A stretch of 12,445 nt of DNA from assembly GCA_005878665.1 (NCBI GenBank), contig VBLR01000079.1, positions 1-12,445 on the forward strand, given 5' to 3'. Position 1 is the first letter of the stretch. Each line of letters opens with the position of its first letter. The position numbers and the translations under genes were made by a program. Below are positions 1 to 5,932 of this stretch, one piece after another. This DNA is from Methanobacteriota archaeon. Lineage in GTDB: Archaea; Thermoplasmatota; Thermoplasmata; RBG-16-68-12. The notes under the pieces were generated by a model. That model was given only the letters and a program-made list of their open reading frames with translations, ran no database searches and was not told the DNA's origin.

Positions 1-517
1 ATTCCGTCCCGGACGAGCGGCGATAGTCGACGGCGATGAGGATGTGAACCAGGAAGAAGAGCCCCGCGGCCGCGATCCACACGCCGAAGATCTGCAGCAT
101 GCTGGGCCATGCGCTCCTCGCTAGGATCAACGCGTCCGGGTTCGCCCCGAGTAGGCCTTGCAACAGGTCTTGCACGTCCGTCCCGGTCACGAGGGGGAGC
201 GCGAACCGCCAGTAGGCCGACAGGGCCGCCCATCCCACGAATCCCCAAAAGATGGCCATACGGAGGATGCTCCGCGCGGATCCGGCCTCCCACCGCAAGC
301 GGCCGTACGCCGCCCCCAACAGGACCGCGCCGGGCAAGTCCAGCGTGAAGGCGACCCACGCCAAGGCGCCGGCGGTCAGGAAGCCGAGCGGCCCGAGCAG
401 ATTGAGCGCCACCGCCAGGATCCAGATGAGATTCGTCGCGAGCAGGAGGACGGACGCCCACAATAACCGGGTGGCCGAATCGCCCAGCAATCGACGTAAT
501 CGTCCGCGGTATTCCAA
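1..517 (-). CDS. Multi-pass membrane protein, N-terminal part (runs off the left edge)
   Basis: The minus strand stays open from about 650 to base 1. The only usable start codon in this stretch is TTG at 517, which gives 172 residues before the edge. I do not recognise the family. The product is very hydrophobic: a basic N-terminus (residues 1-17), a membrane segment at about 18-42, a second hydrophobic stretch at about 44-71, then segments at about 86-108 and 138-163. A loop of about 28 residues (110-137) separates the last two, and the visible part ends in a basic stretch (YRRSS) after the fourth segment. An AT-rich TATA-like stretch lies at 557-563 on this strand, which would give a short leader of about 15-20 bases. 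The gene is transcribed away from the toxin-antitoxin pair at 664. Codon use (G/C at third positions) is coherent throughout, so I consider it real; the exact start is uncertain and the function unknown. Confidence 0.72.
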   Translation of the reverse strand, partial: MEYRGRLRRLLGDSATRLLWASVLLLATNLIWILAVALNLLGPLGFLTAGALAWVAFTLDLPGAVLLGAAYGRLRWEAGSARSILRMAIFWGFVGWAALSAYWRFALPLVTGTDVQDLLQGLLGANPDALILARSAWPSMLQIFGVWIAAAGLFFLVHILIAVDYRRSSGTE

Positions 518-635
518 ACCTGTGTCCCGTCCAGGAGACTCCGGACTCGCGACGTGTAGTAAAGGGTTTCTGCTGTGAGGCGGTCTCTCTTGCCGGTTCC
601 GCCGGTCGCCCCTGCGCCCGTCCCTCCGAAAGTTT

Positions 636-657
636 GATTATGTGCGCGCACATAATC
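636..657. promoter_or_regulatory. Perfect 22-bp palindrome, putative operator of the vapBC-like pair
   Basis: The 22 bases are exactly self-complementary (half-site GATTATGTGCG). The palindrome ends 6 bases before the GTG start at 664 and its left half contains a TATA-like stretch (TTTGATTA, 633-640) 24-30 bases upstream of that codon. This is the spacing for an archaeal promoter with a leaderless transcript. RHH-type antitoxins usually repress their own operon by binding palindromes over the promoter, so an autoregulatory operator is the natural reading. The binding itself is inferred. Confidence 0.6.
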
Positions 658-663
658 GAGTCC

Positions 664-906
664 GTGCCCAATATCACCCTGACCGTCCCCTCGGAATTGC
701 ATCGCAAGATGAAGGCCCGTCCCGAAATCAAGTGGAGCGAGGTCGTCCGACGGCTCTTAGCCGAACGGATCCGCGATTTGGAGCGGATGGATGCATTGAC
801 CCATCGAAGCATGCTCACGCTCGAGGACGTGAGGGCCCTCGACCGTCTCATCAAGGACGGACTCCTGCGTCGCTTCGAGGCCGCGCGACGTTTGTCGCGG
901 GCGTGA
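664..906 (+). CDS. VapB-like antitoxin, ribbon-helix-helix type
   Basis: 80 residues from GTG 664. The N-terminus (NITLTVPSEL, residues 3-12) is the strand-then-helix start typical of ribbon-helix-helix DNA-binding antitoxins. It is followed by a helix with WSEVVRRLLAER (24-35). The charged C-terminal half (36-80, with LTLEDVRALDRLIKDGLL) would be the arm that neutralises the toxin. I chose GTG 664 because the protein then begins directly at the conserved strand and the TATA-like box at 633-640 lies where a leaderless transcript requires. In-frame TTG 634 and ATG 640 would add 8-10 residues and would bury the palindrome inside the gene. The stop is 28 bases before the PIN gene, so the two form one transcription unit. 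Family known: antitoxin of a type II toxin-antitoxin pair. Specific target sites are inferred. Confidence 0.8.
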   Translation: MPNITLTVPSELHRKMKARPEIKWSEVVRRLLAERIRDLERMDALTHRSMLTLEDVRALDRLIKDGLLRRFEAARRLSRA

Positions 907-934
907 ATCGCTGGCCGCTCCCCGACGGGTCGTC

Positions 935-1354
935 GTGGATGCGAACATCGTAATCGCTGCGTTCCTCCGGGACTCGACTGTTCGCCGCATCGTGACGCTC
1001 TCCGTCCTTGAACTCCTGGCGCCCGAGTTCCTTCGTGTCGAGCTAGAGGACCACATGCCACAGCTCCGACGACGGGCCGGCCTATCGGAAGCCGCTGCAT
1101 CGGAGGTGATCGAGCGGTTGCAGAAGTACGTCGACTTCCTCCCCGCGGAGGCAATCCTCCCCCACTGGGAGGCGGCGGCGAACGCATTGAGAGGGGTCGA
1201 TCCGGAGGACGTTCCCTATGTGGCGACCGCCCTCTCGGTCCCTTGCGACGGGTTCTGGTCGGATGATCCGCATTTGAAGGGGCAGGACCTCGTTCGATGC
1301 TGGACGACGAAAGAGCTAGTTGAGGCGCTCCGCGACGATGGCCTCCGCTTCTAA
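935..1354 (+). CDS. VapC-like PIN-domain toxin (ribonuclease)
   Basis: 139 residues from GTG 935. It is a PIN domain over nearly its full length. The acidic residues that hold the catalytic metal are visible: D2 in DANIVI, E36 (or E38), D92 in EDVPYVATAL and D110 in the SDDPHLKG motif. PIN toxins of type II pairs cleave RNA (tRNA or rRNA in studied cases) and are blocked by the cognate antitoxin, here the gene ending at 906. The upstream frame stays open and encodes PRRVV before this GTG but offers no ATG, GTG or TTG, so the start is forced unless a rarer codon is used. The toxin then begins only one residue before its first catalytic Asp. All key residues are present, so it is probably active. 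Confidence 0.85.
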   Translation: MDANIVIAAFLRDSTVRRIVTLSVLELLAPEFLRVELEDHMPQLRRRAGLSEAAASEVIERLQKYVDFLPAEAILPHWEAAANALRGVDPEDVPYVATALSVPCDGFWSDDPHLKGQDLVRCWTTKELVEALRDDGLRF

Positions 1355-1414
1355 TCCGTCCTCCTGAATCTTCCCTCGGAGCGGACGCCGAGACGAGATG
1401 TAATGGTCAGGACG

Positions 1415-1500
1415 TTATGTGGGACGCCCGATACCGAGCGGATGTGGGGCGAGCTTTCGACGGCCCTCCTCGTCGGACTCGCGCTGGTCTTCTATGCGAT
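1415..1500 (+). repeat. Duplicate of the promoter and first 20 codons of the GT2 gene at 2553
   Basis: This 86-base stretch aligns without gaps to 2526-2611, with 12 mismatches by my count (about 86% identity). The match begins at the TATA-like TTATGT element, continues through the ATG (1442, matching 2553) and stops after codon 20. In the 20 codons there are eight differing codons, seven of them synonymous and one Val/Ile. The identity stops abruptly at both ends. It is therefore a remnant of a second copy of the gene, not a chance resemblance. Confidence 0.85.
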
Positions 1501-1597
1501 TGTTGAGGCGCTCTCGACCGCGCCGAGCGCCGCAACCAGTCTTCATCTCCAACTCATCAGGTGTGACGGGGAATCCACTGTCGGATCGCTTCACTGA
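1442..1597 (+). pseudogene. Truncated 5' fragment of a GT2 glycosyltransferase gene
   Basis: The frame from ATG 1442 encodes 51 residues. The first 20 (MWGELSTALLVGLALVFYAI) match the first membrane segment of the glycosyltransferase at 2553 at 19 of 20 positions. After that the reading continues into unrelated residues, with no GT2 domain, until TGA at 1595-1597. The promoter-like TTATGT is also copied at the same distance (27 bases from its first base to the ATG), so it may still be transcribed and could yield a short membrane peptide. The last 41 bases overlap the 3' end of the PIN gene on the opposite strand. A remnant from loss of a second copy is the simplest reading. A functional small membrane peptide is possible but unsupported. 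Confidence 0.7.
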
Positions 1598-1997
1598 CCG
1601 TCATCCGGCGAATCACTCCGGCCCGACCGATCGAGTCGAAATCGTGATCGTTCGACACGAGCGCCGCCCCGAGCTGGAGGCAGGTCGCGGCATGCACGCA
1701 ATCCTTTGCGCTCCCTGCGCCGAAATAGGCCGCGCAAGCCCGGACGAAACGGTCCTCGACGTGGATGATCTCCATCGAACCGAGGATGGATGCGGCGAGT
1801 GCCGATGCGGTCGGGGAGGGGAGCGATTGCGCGTACCGAAGGTACTCCTCGGCGAGGACTTCGTTGCCGACCAGTCGCACCCCGAGATCGATCAGGCGGA
1901 CGATCAGCCGGAACGAGCCCGTCACCCTCGGGAGCGACTTGATCGCGGACACGAAGACGTTCGCGTCAAGCAAGACGGCGCCAGGGGGTGGGGGCAC
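1557..1997 (-). CDS. VapC-like PIN-domain toxin paired with an AbrB antitoxin
   Basis: 146 residues from GTG 1997. The PIN domain fills residues 7-140. The metal-binding acidic residues are D11 in LLDANVFVSA, E50/E51 in VLAEEYL, D99 in AKDCVHAATCL and D117 in SNDHDFDSI. The N-terminus carries four prolines before the first strand. The start is 13 bases downstream of the antitoxin stop at 2011, behind a G-run that may act as a weak ribosome site; TTG 1976 (at LLDAN) is an alternative. The open frame extends further upstream but there overlaps the antitoxin gene in another frame, so the longer version is rejected. It is a different PIN lineage from the toxin at 935: sequence outside the motifs does not match. 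An RNase toxin is the family role; the RNA target is unknown. Confidence 0.85.
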   Translation of the reverse strand: MPPPPGAVLLDANVFVSAIKSLPRVTGSFRLIVRLIDLGVRLVGNEVLAEEYLRYAQSLPSPTASALAASILGSMEIIHVEDRFVRACAAYFGAGSAKDCVHAATCLQLGAALVSNDHDFDSIGRAGVIRRMTVSEAIRQWIPRHT

Positions 1998-2010
1998 ACA
2001 CGCCCCCCGC

Positions 2011-2283
2011 CTATTTCCGCGGGGCCGCGGCAGGGTACTTCGAAGAGGCGAGCGCCTCCATCTCGGTCTCGATTTTCGCGAAGAGCGGAGCCAGGTTCGC
2101 TCTACGGAGCTCATCGTGGATTCGACGGGCGAGTTCTTCGGGGTCCAAACGCTGCAGCCATAGGATGCCGTCTTTCCCTTCGACAAGGAGGAACTTCGTC
2201 CCCGGGATGATGCCCTGTGCCTCCCGCACGTCCTTCGGGATGACGATCCGGCCCGCACGGTCCATCGCCACGACTGCTGCCAT
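2011..2283 (-). CDS. AbrB/MazE-type (SpoVT-AbrB fold) antitoxin
   Basis: 90 residues from ATG 2283. Residues 5-46 are a swapped-hairpin AbrB domain: MDRAGRIVIPKDVREAQGI then PGTKFLLVEGKDGILWLQRL, the hallmark order of GRIxIPKxxR, PGxKF and the closing strand. Residues 47-90 form a charged helical tail with DPEELARRIHDELRR, the likely toxin-binding part. In-frame ATG 2301 was rejected because the AT-rich box at 2307-2315 is only about 10 bases from it but 24-32 from ATG 2283, as expected for a leaderless archaeal message. It sits directly upstream of the PIN toxin on the same strand, which is the normal antitoxin-first order. Repression of its own promoter through the heptamers at 2286-2320 is inferred. 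Confidence 0.87.
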   Translation of the reverse strand: MAAVVAMDRAGRIVIPKDVREAQGIIPGTKFLLVEGKDGILWLQRLDPEELARRIHDELRRANLAPLFAKIETEMEALASSKYPAAAPRK

Positions 2284-2285
2284 CA

Positions 2286-2320
2286 ATGGTATACATACCA
2301 TCTTCCGTATATTATGGTAT
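2286..2320 (-). promoter_or_regulatory. Promoter of the AbrB/PIN pair with three heptamer half-sites
   Basis: On the minus strand an AT-rich box (ATAATATAC, 2315-2307) lies 24-32 bases upstream of ATG 2283. Between box and start is an inverted repeat with 7-base arms: ATGGTAT at 2286-2292 and its complement ATACCAT at 2295-2301, 2 bases apart. A third ATGGTAT is at 2314-2320, on the other side of the box. AbrB-fold antitoxins bind inverted or multiple half-sites at their own promoters, so this is a good operator candidate. Confidence 0.55.
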
Positions 2321-2552
2321 CGAAGCCATTCAAGGCCCCCTCGGCCCCAAATCCGGTGGAAGCAGGATCTCATCGACATCGCGTGTCCTGCGACCAAGGC
2401 CCGGGAGCCTGCCGTCGGGAGGTTTTCGGCGCCGCAGGGTTTCGGTCGATTCTGTTCGATTTCGTGTTCACCCCGCTTCGGGCGGTCCACGAGCGAACCT
2501 TCCGTCTTCGACGGCGCGAAAGTGCTTATGTCGAACGCCCGATTCGGGGCGG
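2321..2552. other. Non-coding stretch between the divergent AbrB/PIN pair and the GT2 gene
   Basis: No credible gene lies here: frames that are open carry no family-like sequence. Its right end holds the GT2 promoter candidate, TTATGT at 2526-2531, whose first base is 27 bases upstream of ATG 2553. The same element at the same distance is preserved in the duplicated fragment at 1415-1420. There is no ribosome binding site between it and the ATG, so the GT2 message is probably leaderless. Confidence 0.5.
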
Positions 2553-3791
2553 ATGTGGGGCGAGCTTTCGACAGCCCTTCTGGTGGGGCTCGCGCTCATC
2601 TTCTATGCGATCGCCGGCTACCACACGATCCTCATCTTCCTCGGCCTCCGGATGACGAGAGGCGGCCCGAAGCCGTTCGACAAGGGATCTCTGCGGAACC
2701 CGGTCGACTTGCCGGTCGTCAGCCTCGTCATCCCGGCACGGGACGAGGAGATTGTGATCGAAGGGGCCCTTCGCTGTGCGGATCGCCTCCAGTATCCGGG
2801 CGAGCTCAAGGAAGTCCTCCTCGTGGAAGACGGATCCCACGATGCCACGCCGACGATCGGCCAGCGGATGGCCGCGGTCCTCCCGAACGTCCGGTGCCTC
2901 TCCGGCGGCCCGTCGAAAGGCAAGCCGCCCGCCCTGAACCGCGCCATGGCCCACGCCCGCGGAGACGTCATCGGCGTCTTCGATTCCGACACGCGATACG
3001 AACCGGATCTCCTCCTCCGGGTCGCGAAGTACTTCCACGACCACCCGGACGTCAGCGTGGTCCAGGCGGTTCCTCAGGTCATCAACCGGCACACGAATGC
3101 CATCACCCGCCTCACGTACTACGAGACGAGGTTCTGGTTCCAAGGCCTGCAGGCCGCGAAAGAGCGGTTCGGGCTGTTCATGCACCTCGCCGGGACGGGG
3201 ATGTTCCTCCGCCGGAGGGTCCTGGAGGCCCTGGGGCCGTGGGACGAAGCCTGCCTCACGGAGGACCTCGAGTATTCCCTGCGCCTCGCCCAGTCCGGCG
3301 TGCGAGTCGGCATCCTCGACGCGCACGTCTGGATCCAGCCGGCCTACCGGGCGGCCGATCTGGTCCGGCAGCGGGAACGCTGGTGGAGCGGCGCCTTGCA
3401 GGTGTTTGCCCGGGCCGCCCGGGGCGGCTTCCGGGTCGGCCGAAGTCGGCGGGAACGGATCGACGCGTTCCTGTACACCTGCTCCCCCCTCGTGTTCCTC
3501 GTGAGCTCCTTGCTGTCCTTCGGCTCCCTTGCGCTGTTCGCGGTGTCGGGGAGCGTGCCGGCGGCGCTCGCGGCGTGGCTTTACGGCTTCCTGGGATCCC
3601 AACTTCTTCTGACTCCCCTCGTCCTCGCGGAGACCGCCCTGACGCGGGATCGGAAGCTCCTCTGGCTCCTCCCGGGCCTGTACTGGTACTGGACGCTCCA
3701 ACTCGTCGCGCTCCTTCGCGCGACGTTCGGGGTCATCGTGCGGCCCTCGGCGCTCCGTTGGCATCGCACGCCCAAGCTGCCCTCGGACTAG
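2553..3791 (+). CDS. Membrane GT2 glycosyltransferase, processive QxxRW type
   Basis: 412 residues. One N-terminal membrane segment (about 8-31) leads to a cytosolic family-2 domain. It starts at VSLVIPARDEE (56-66), with the nucleotide-binding EDGS at 92-95, the metal-binding DSD at 144-146, GTGMFLRRR at 214-222, the catalytic-base motif TEDLE at 236-240 and QRERW at 273-277. Three hydrophobic stretches follow at about 306-332, 336-362 and 368-392. This is the architecture of cellulose synthase-, NodC- and hyaluronan-synthase-like enzymes that add sugars from a nucleotide donor and often pass the polymer through the membrane. Donor and product cannot be told from sequence. The QxxRW motif suggests processivity but does not prove it. 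Start: ATG 2553 with the TATA-like element at 2526-2531. Its promoter and first 20 codons are duplicated at 1415-1500. It converges on the beta-helix gene with 21 bases between stops. Confidence 0.9.
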   Translation: MWGELSTALLVGLALIFYAIAGYHTILIFLGLRMTRGGPKPFDKGSLRNPVDLPVVSLVIPARDEEIVIEGALRCADRLQYPGELKEVLLVEDGSHDATPTIGQRMAAVLPNVRCLSGGPSKGKPPALNRAMAHARGDVIGVFDSDTRYEPDLLLRVAKYFHDHPDVSVVQAVPQVINRHTNAITRLTYYETRFWFQGLQAAKERFGLFMHLAGTGMFLRRRVLEALGPWDEACLTEDLEYSLRLAQSGVRVGILDAHVWIQPAYRAADLVRQRERWWSGALQVFARAARGGFRVGRSRRERIDAFLYTCSPLVFLVSSLLSFGSLALFAVSGSVPAALAAWLYGFLGSQLLLTPLVLAETALTRDRKLLWLLPGLYWYWTLQLVALLRATFGVIVRPSALRWHRTPKLPSD

Positions 3792-3808
3792 GGCCTGGCG
3801 GGGCCCTA
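3789..3808. terminator. Short perfect hairpin between convergent genes
   Basis: A 7-bp stem, TAGGGCC at 3789-3795 and GGCCCTA at 3802-3808, with a 6-base loop. It begins at the TAG stop of the GT2 gene and ends 5 bases before the stop of the opposing beta-helix gene. The position suits a shared transcription end, but archaeal termination normally relies on T-rich tracts, and none is present here. Confidence 0.3.
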
Positions 3809-3812
3809 CCGC

Positions 3813-5504
3813 CTACTTTCGATCCTTACTGACGATCGGAGCCGAGCTGTACGTGAGGGTGAACGATTCCCCCGGTTCGAGCCACACCGTGACGTTCGAG
3901 CCGGCGAAGATCCCGGCGAGGCCGTCTTTCGTGATGTCCGCGACGGTTCCGCCCCGGATGTACATGGCCTCGCGGACGAAATCGTTGTTCGTGTACGTCC
4001 AGGGGGATGGGCCGATGGTCACCCGGGACACCCCGAGCGGGTTGAAGCCCTTGTTCTCGCACAGCCGAGAGGTCCCTGCCAACAGGTTCGCGTTCCCGAT
4101 CGCTCCGATCGAATTCCCGCTCAGGTCGTTCATCGCCACGAGGACATTCGTCGCCCCGGCGACGATTCCGAGGCCGTGGGCCTGCGTCTTGGCCGCCTGA
4201 TTGTCGTAGCAGCGATTGCCGAGGACGATGCCGTCCCACACACCCTCGAGCCGGATGCCGTCCTTCTCCATCGCCGAAGCGTCGTTGTTGAAGCAAGCGT
4301 TGCCATTGACGACGAAGTTGTCGACCGACTTCAGGTAGATCCCATTTTCCCCGTTCGCGTAGCACAGGTTGCCTTCGAGGACAAGGGATGACGTTCGCGC
4401 AAGGGGGCTCACGCCAGCCACTTGGATCCCGTTGGTCCCCGCCCGTGTCACGGTATTCCCGCGGATCGACCCTTTGCTCGACGCCGCGAGGCTGCCTCCG
4501 AAGTAAATCCCGTACCGGTTCGCCGCGAGCGGGCCGACTCCCGCGCCGTTGACCGTGTTCCCCTCGATGACGACGTCGTAGACGGCGTCGGCCACCTCGA
4601 TTCCCGCATCGCATGCGTCGAAGACGTAGTTCCCGAGGATCCGGTGCCGTCCGTTCGGATTCACTCCGCCGTTCCCGTCGATCGCGATGCCGTGGGCGAA
4701 TCCGCTCGACTTGTTGATGCCCGCCTGGAGGACCTGGTTCCCGATGAGTGTGTTTTCGTCTCCCTGCTTGGAGATGATCCCGTGATTCCCGGTCCGCGAT
4801 ACGAAGCAGTTTGCCACGATGGACTGGTCCGTGGCCATGAGGGCGATTCCTTCGCTGTCGGTATCGTCGACGACGCACGACTGGACGAGGCTCCGCCGGT
4901 TGACGGGACCCGAGGGACTCGAACGGATCCGGATGCCGGCTCCCTTCGTCCGGACGACGTGGAGGTCCCGGACCGTCGCGTTCTCGAGCATTTCGTTGGC
5001 CGCGACAGCATCTACGAGGATGCCGGCTCCTGCCGAGTTGTGAGCCTTGTTTCCATCAATCGTCAGGTTGGAAACGGTGCAGCCGCCCGCATCAATCGCG
5101 AGCACGTCCGCGTTCGCACCGTCGCCGAGCCGAATCGCCGTGGCATCCGGGCCGGATCCGAAGATCCAGACGTTGGTGCGCGCGACCGCGATCGTCGACG
5201 TGACCCGGTAGGTGCCGTGCGGAAGGTACACCAAGCCGCCCGAGGCGGGGACGCGGCCGATCGTCCGAATCAGGGCGCCCGTGTCGTCCGCCGCCCCGTC
5301 TCCAACGGCCCCCTGGTCGCGGACGTTGAACACGGCATCGAGGGTCCCCGGACCGGAAATCTCCGGCACACCCACCCCCGGCTCGCTCGGCCAGGGAGGG
5401 AACTGTCGTGCCGCGACAGTCCCGATCGCGGCACCGAGTCCCGCCGCGGCCAGGTTCTTCAGCACGCCCCGTCGCGTGTCTTGCCGCTCGTCGTCAAGAG
5501 CCAT
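3813..5504 (-). CDS. Tat-exported right-handed beta-helix protein (pectate-lyase-3 type)
   Basis: 563 residues from ATG 5504; a GTG three codons earlier (5513) is less likely. Residues 9-35 form a Tat signal: TRRGVLKNL followed by an Ala/Gly-rich hydrophobic stretch, so the protein should be exported folded. Residues 57-103 match the N-terminal cap of Pectate_lyase_3 proteins (FNVRDQGAVGDGAADDT, then GGLVYLPHGTYRV). From about 112 to 480 come repeated helix rungs, each with a hydrophobic strand and a GN turn (IEGNTV, IRGNTV, LEGNLC, VNGNAC, LGNRCYDN). The last 75 residues (SPWTYTNNDFVREAMYIRGG, then LEPGESFTLTYSSAP) look like a small C-terminal beta domain seen in other secreted beta-helix proteins. 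Such folds occur in polysaccharide lyases, C5-epimerases and sugar-binding surface proteins. I see no decisive catalytic set, so the substrate is open. Its setting between glycosyltransferases suggests action on a surface polysaccharide. Confidence 0.88.
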   Translation of the reverse strand: MALDDERQDTRRGVLKNLAAAGLGAAIGTVAARQFPPWPSEPGVGVPEISGPGTLDAVFNVRDQGAVGDGAADDTGALIRTIGRVPASGGLVYLPHGTYRVTSTIAVARTNVWIFGSGPDATAIRLGDGANADVLAIDAGGCTVSNLTIDGNKAHNSAGAGILVDAVAANEMLENATVRDLHVVRTKGAGIRIRSSPSGPVNRRSLVQSCVVDDTDSEGIALMATDQSIVANCFVSRTGNHGIISKQGDENTLIGNQVLQAGINKSSGFAHGIAIDGNGGVNPNGRHRILGNYVFDACDAGIEVADAVYDVVIEGNTVNGAGVGPLAANRYGIYFGGSLAASSKGSIRGNTVTRAGTNGIQVAGVSPLARTSSLVLEGNLCYANGENGIYLKSVDNFVVNGNACFNNDASAMEKDGIRLEGVWDGIVLGNRCYDNQAAKTQAHGLGIVAGATNVLVAMNDLSGNSIGAIGNANLLAGTSRLCENKGFNPLGVSRVTIGPSPWTYTNNDFVREAMYIRGGTVADITKDGLAGIFAGSNVTVWLEPGESFTLTYSSAPIVSKDRK

Positions 5505-5932
5505 CCCATGCACCGGGGCGCCGTAGGCGGACCAGCTACAAAGGTGCGATTGGACACTTTCGTACTGCGCGATCCCATTGCGCGCAGGAACGACCGGGTC
5601 GGCCCGAAGACGACCGTTCGCGTCGGGTCGAGGTCTCGCGCCGACTCGGCCCGAGTCCGATGTGAACCTGCTTCCGGGCGCTGTTGCCTCCCTCGCCCGC
5701 CTTTTTGGCTCGCCGAGAGACCCCGGACACCCCCTCGGCTTTGTTTCGGCATCGACACTTGTCGGTCAGCGACGGCAACCGCCGTGAACGAGGTTGGCAA
5801 ATCGTTCTTATACTCCCCTCTCCAATTGCTATCGAGGTAGGGGGAGTGTACGTCGTGGAGGGAGTCCAGCTCGCTCACGGTTTCGCATCGTGTTTCGGGC
5901 ATCCACGCTGACGTTTCCCAGGGGGAGAGGCA
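5505..5932. other. 428-bp gene-free region between divergent genes
   Basis: No convincing coding sequence: open frames here lack family-like sequence. It must hold the promoters of the leftward beta-helix gene and the rightward operon. A TATA-like TTCTTATAC stretch at 5805-5813 lies inside an imperfect inverted repeat (see 5809-5850). It is about 120 bases ahead of the TTG start at 5933, so if used it would give an unusually long leader for this locus. On the minus strand only a weak AT-rich stretch near 5538-5545 could serve the beta-helix gene. Confidence 0.5.
5809..5850. promoter_or_regulatory. Imperfect inverted repeat over a TATA-like box upstream of the operon
   Basis: The arms TATACTCCCC (5809-5818) and GGGGAGTGTA (5841-5850) pair at 9 of 10 positions, the exception being a T opposite G, across a 22-base spacer. 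The left arm overlaps the only good TATA-like box (5805-5813) ahead of the epimerase operon. It could be an operator or a hairpin in a long leader. The evidence is sequence symmetry only. Confidence 0.3.

Noticed and set aside
1998..2258. N-terminal extension of the second PIN toxin up to 2258
   Set aside because: The extension runs in another frame over the AbrB antitoxin gene, is Arg/Ser-rich and unlike any PIN toxin, and GTG 1997 directly precedes the domain.
2284..2490. N-terminal extension of the AbrB antitoxin up to 2490
   Set aside because: It would include the promoter box and heptamers in the coding region. The AbrB domain is complete from ATG 2283 and the AT-rich box lies at the right distance.
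1988..3832. 614-codon open frame on the + strand
   Set aside because: It overlaps the AbrB gene and the whole GT2 gene in another frame, is extremely rich in Arg, Pro and Gly, and shows no domain. It is a shadow produced by high GC.
4422..5840. 472-codon open frame on the + strand opposite the beta-helix gene
   Set aside because: Mirror of a well-supported beta-helix protein; composition is Arg/Asp/Val-rich with no recognisable fold.
5846..5911. 21-codon ORF starting at GTG 5846 upstream of the epimerase
   Set aside because: It overlaps the inverted repeat arm, has no family or conserved feature visible, and short open frames are expected by chance in this GC content.
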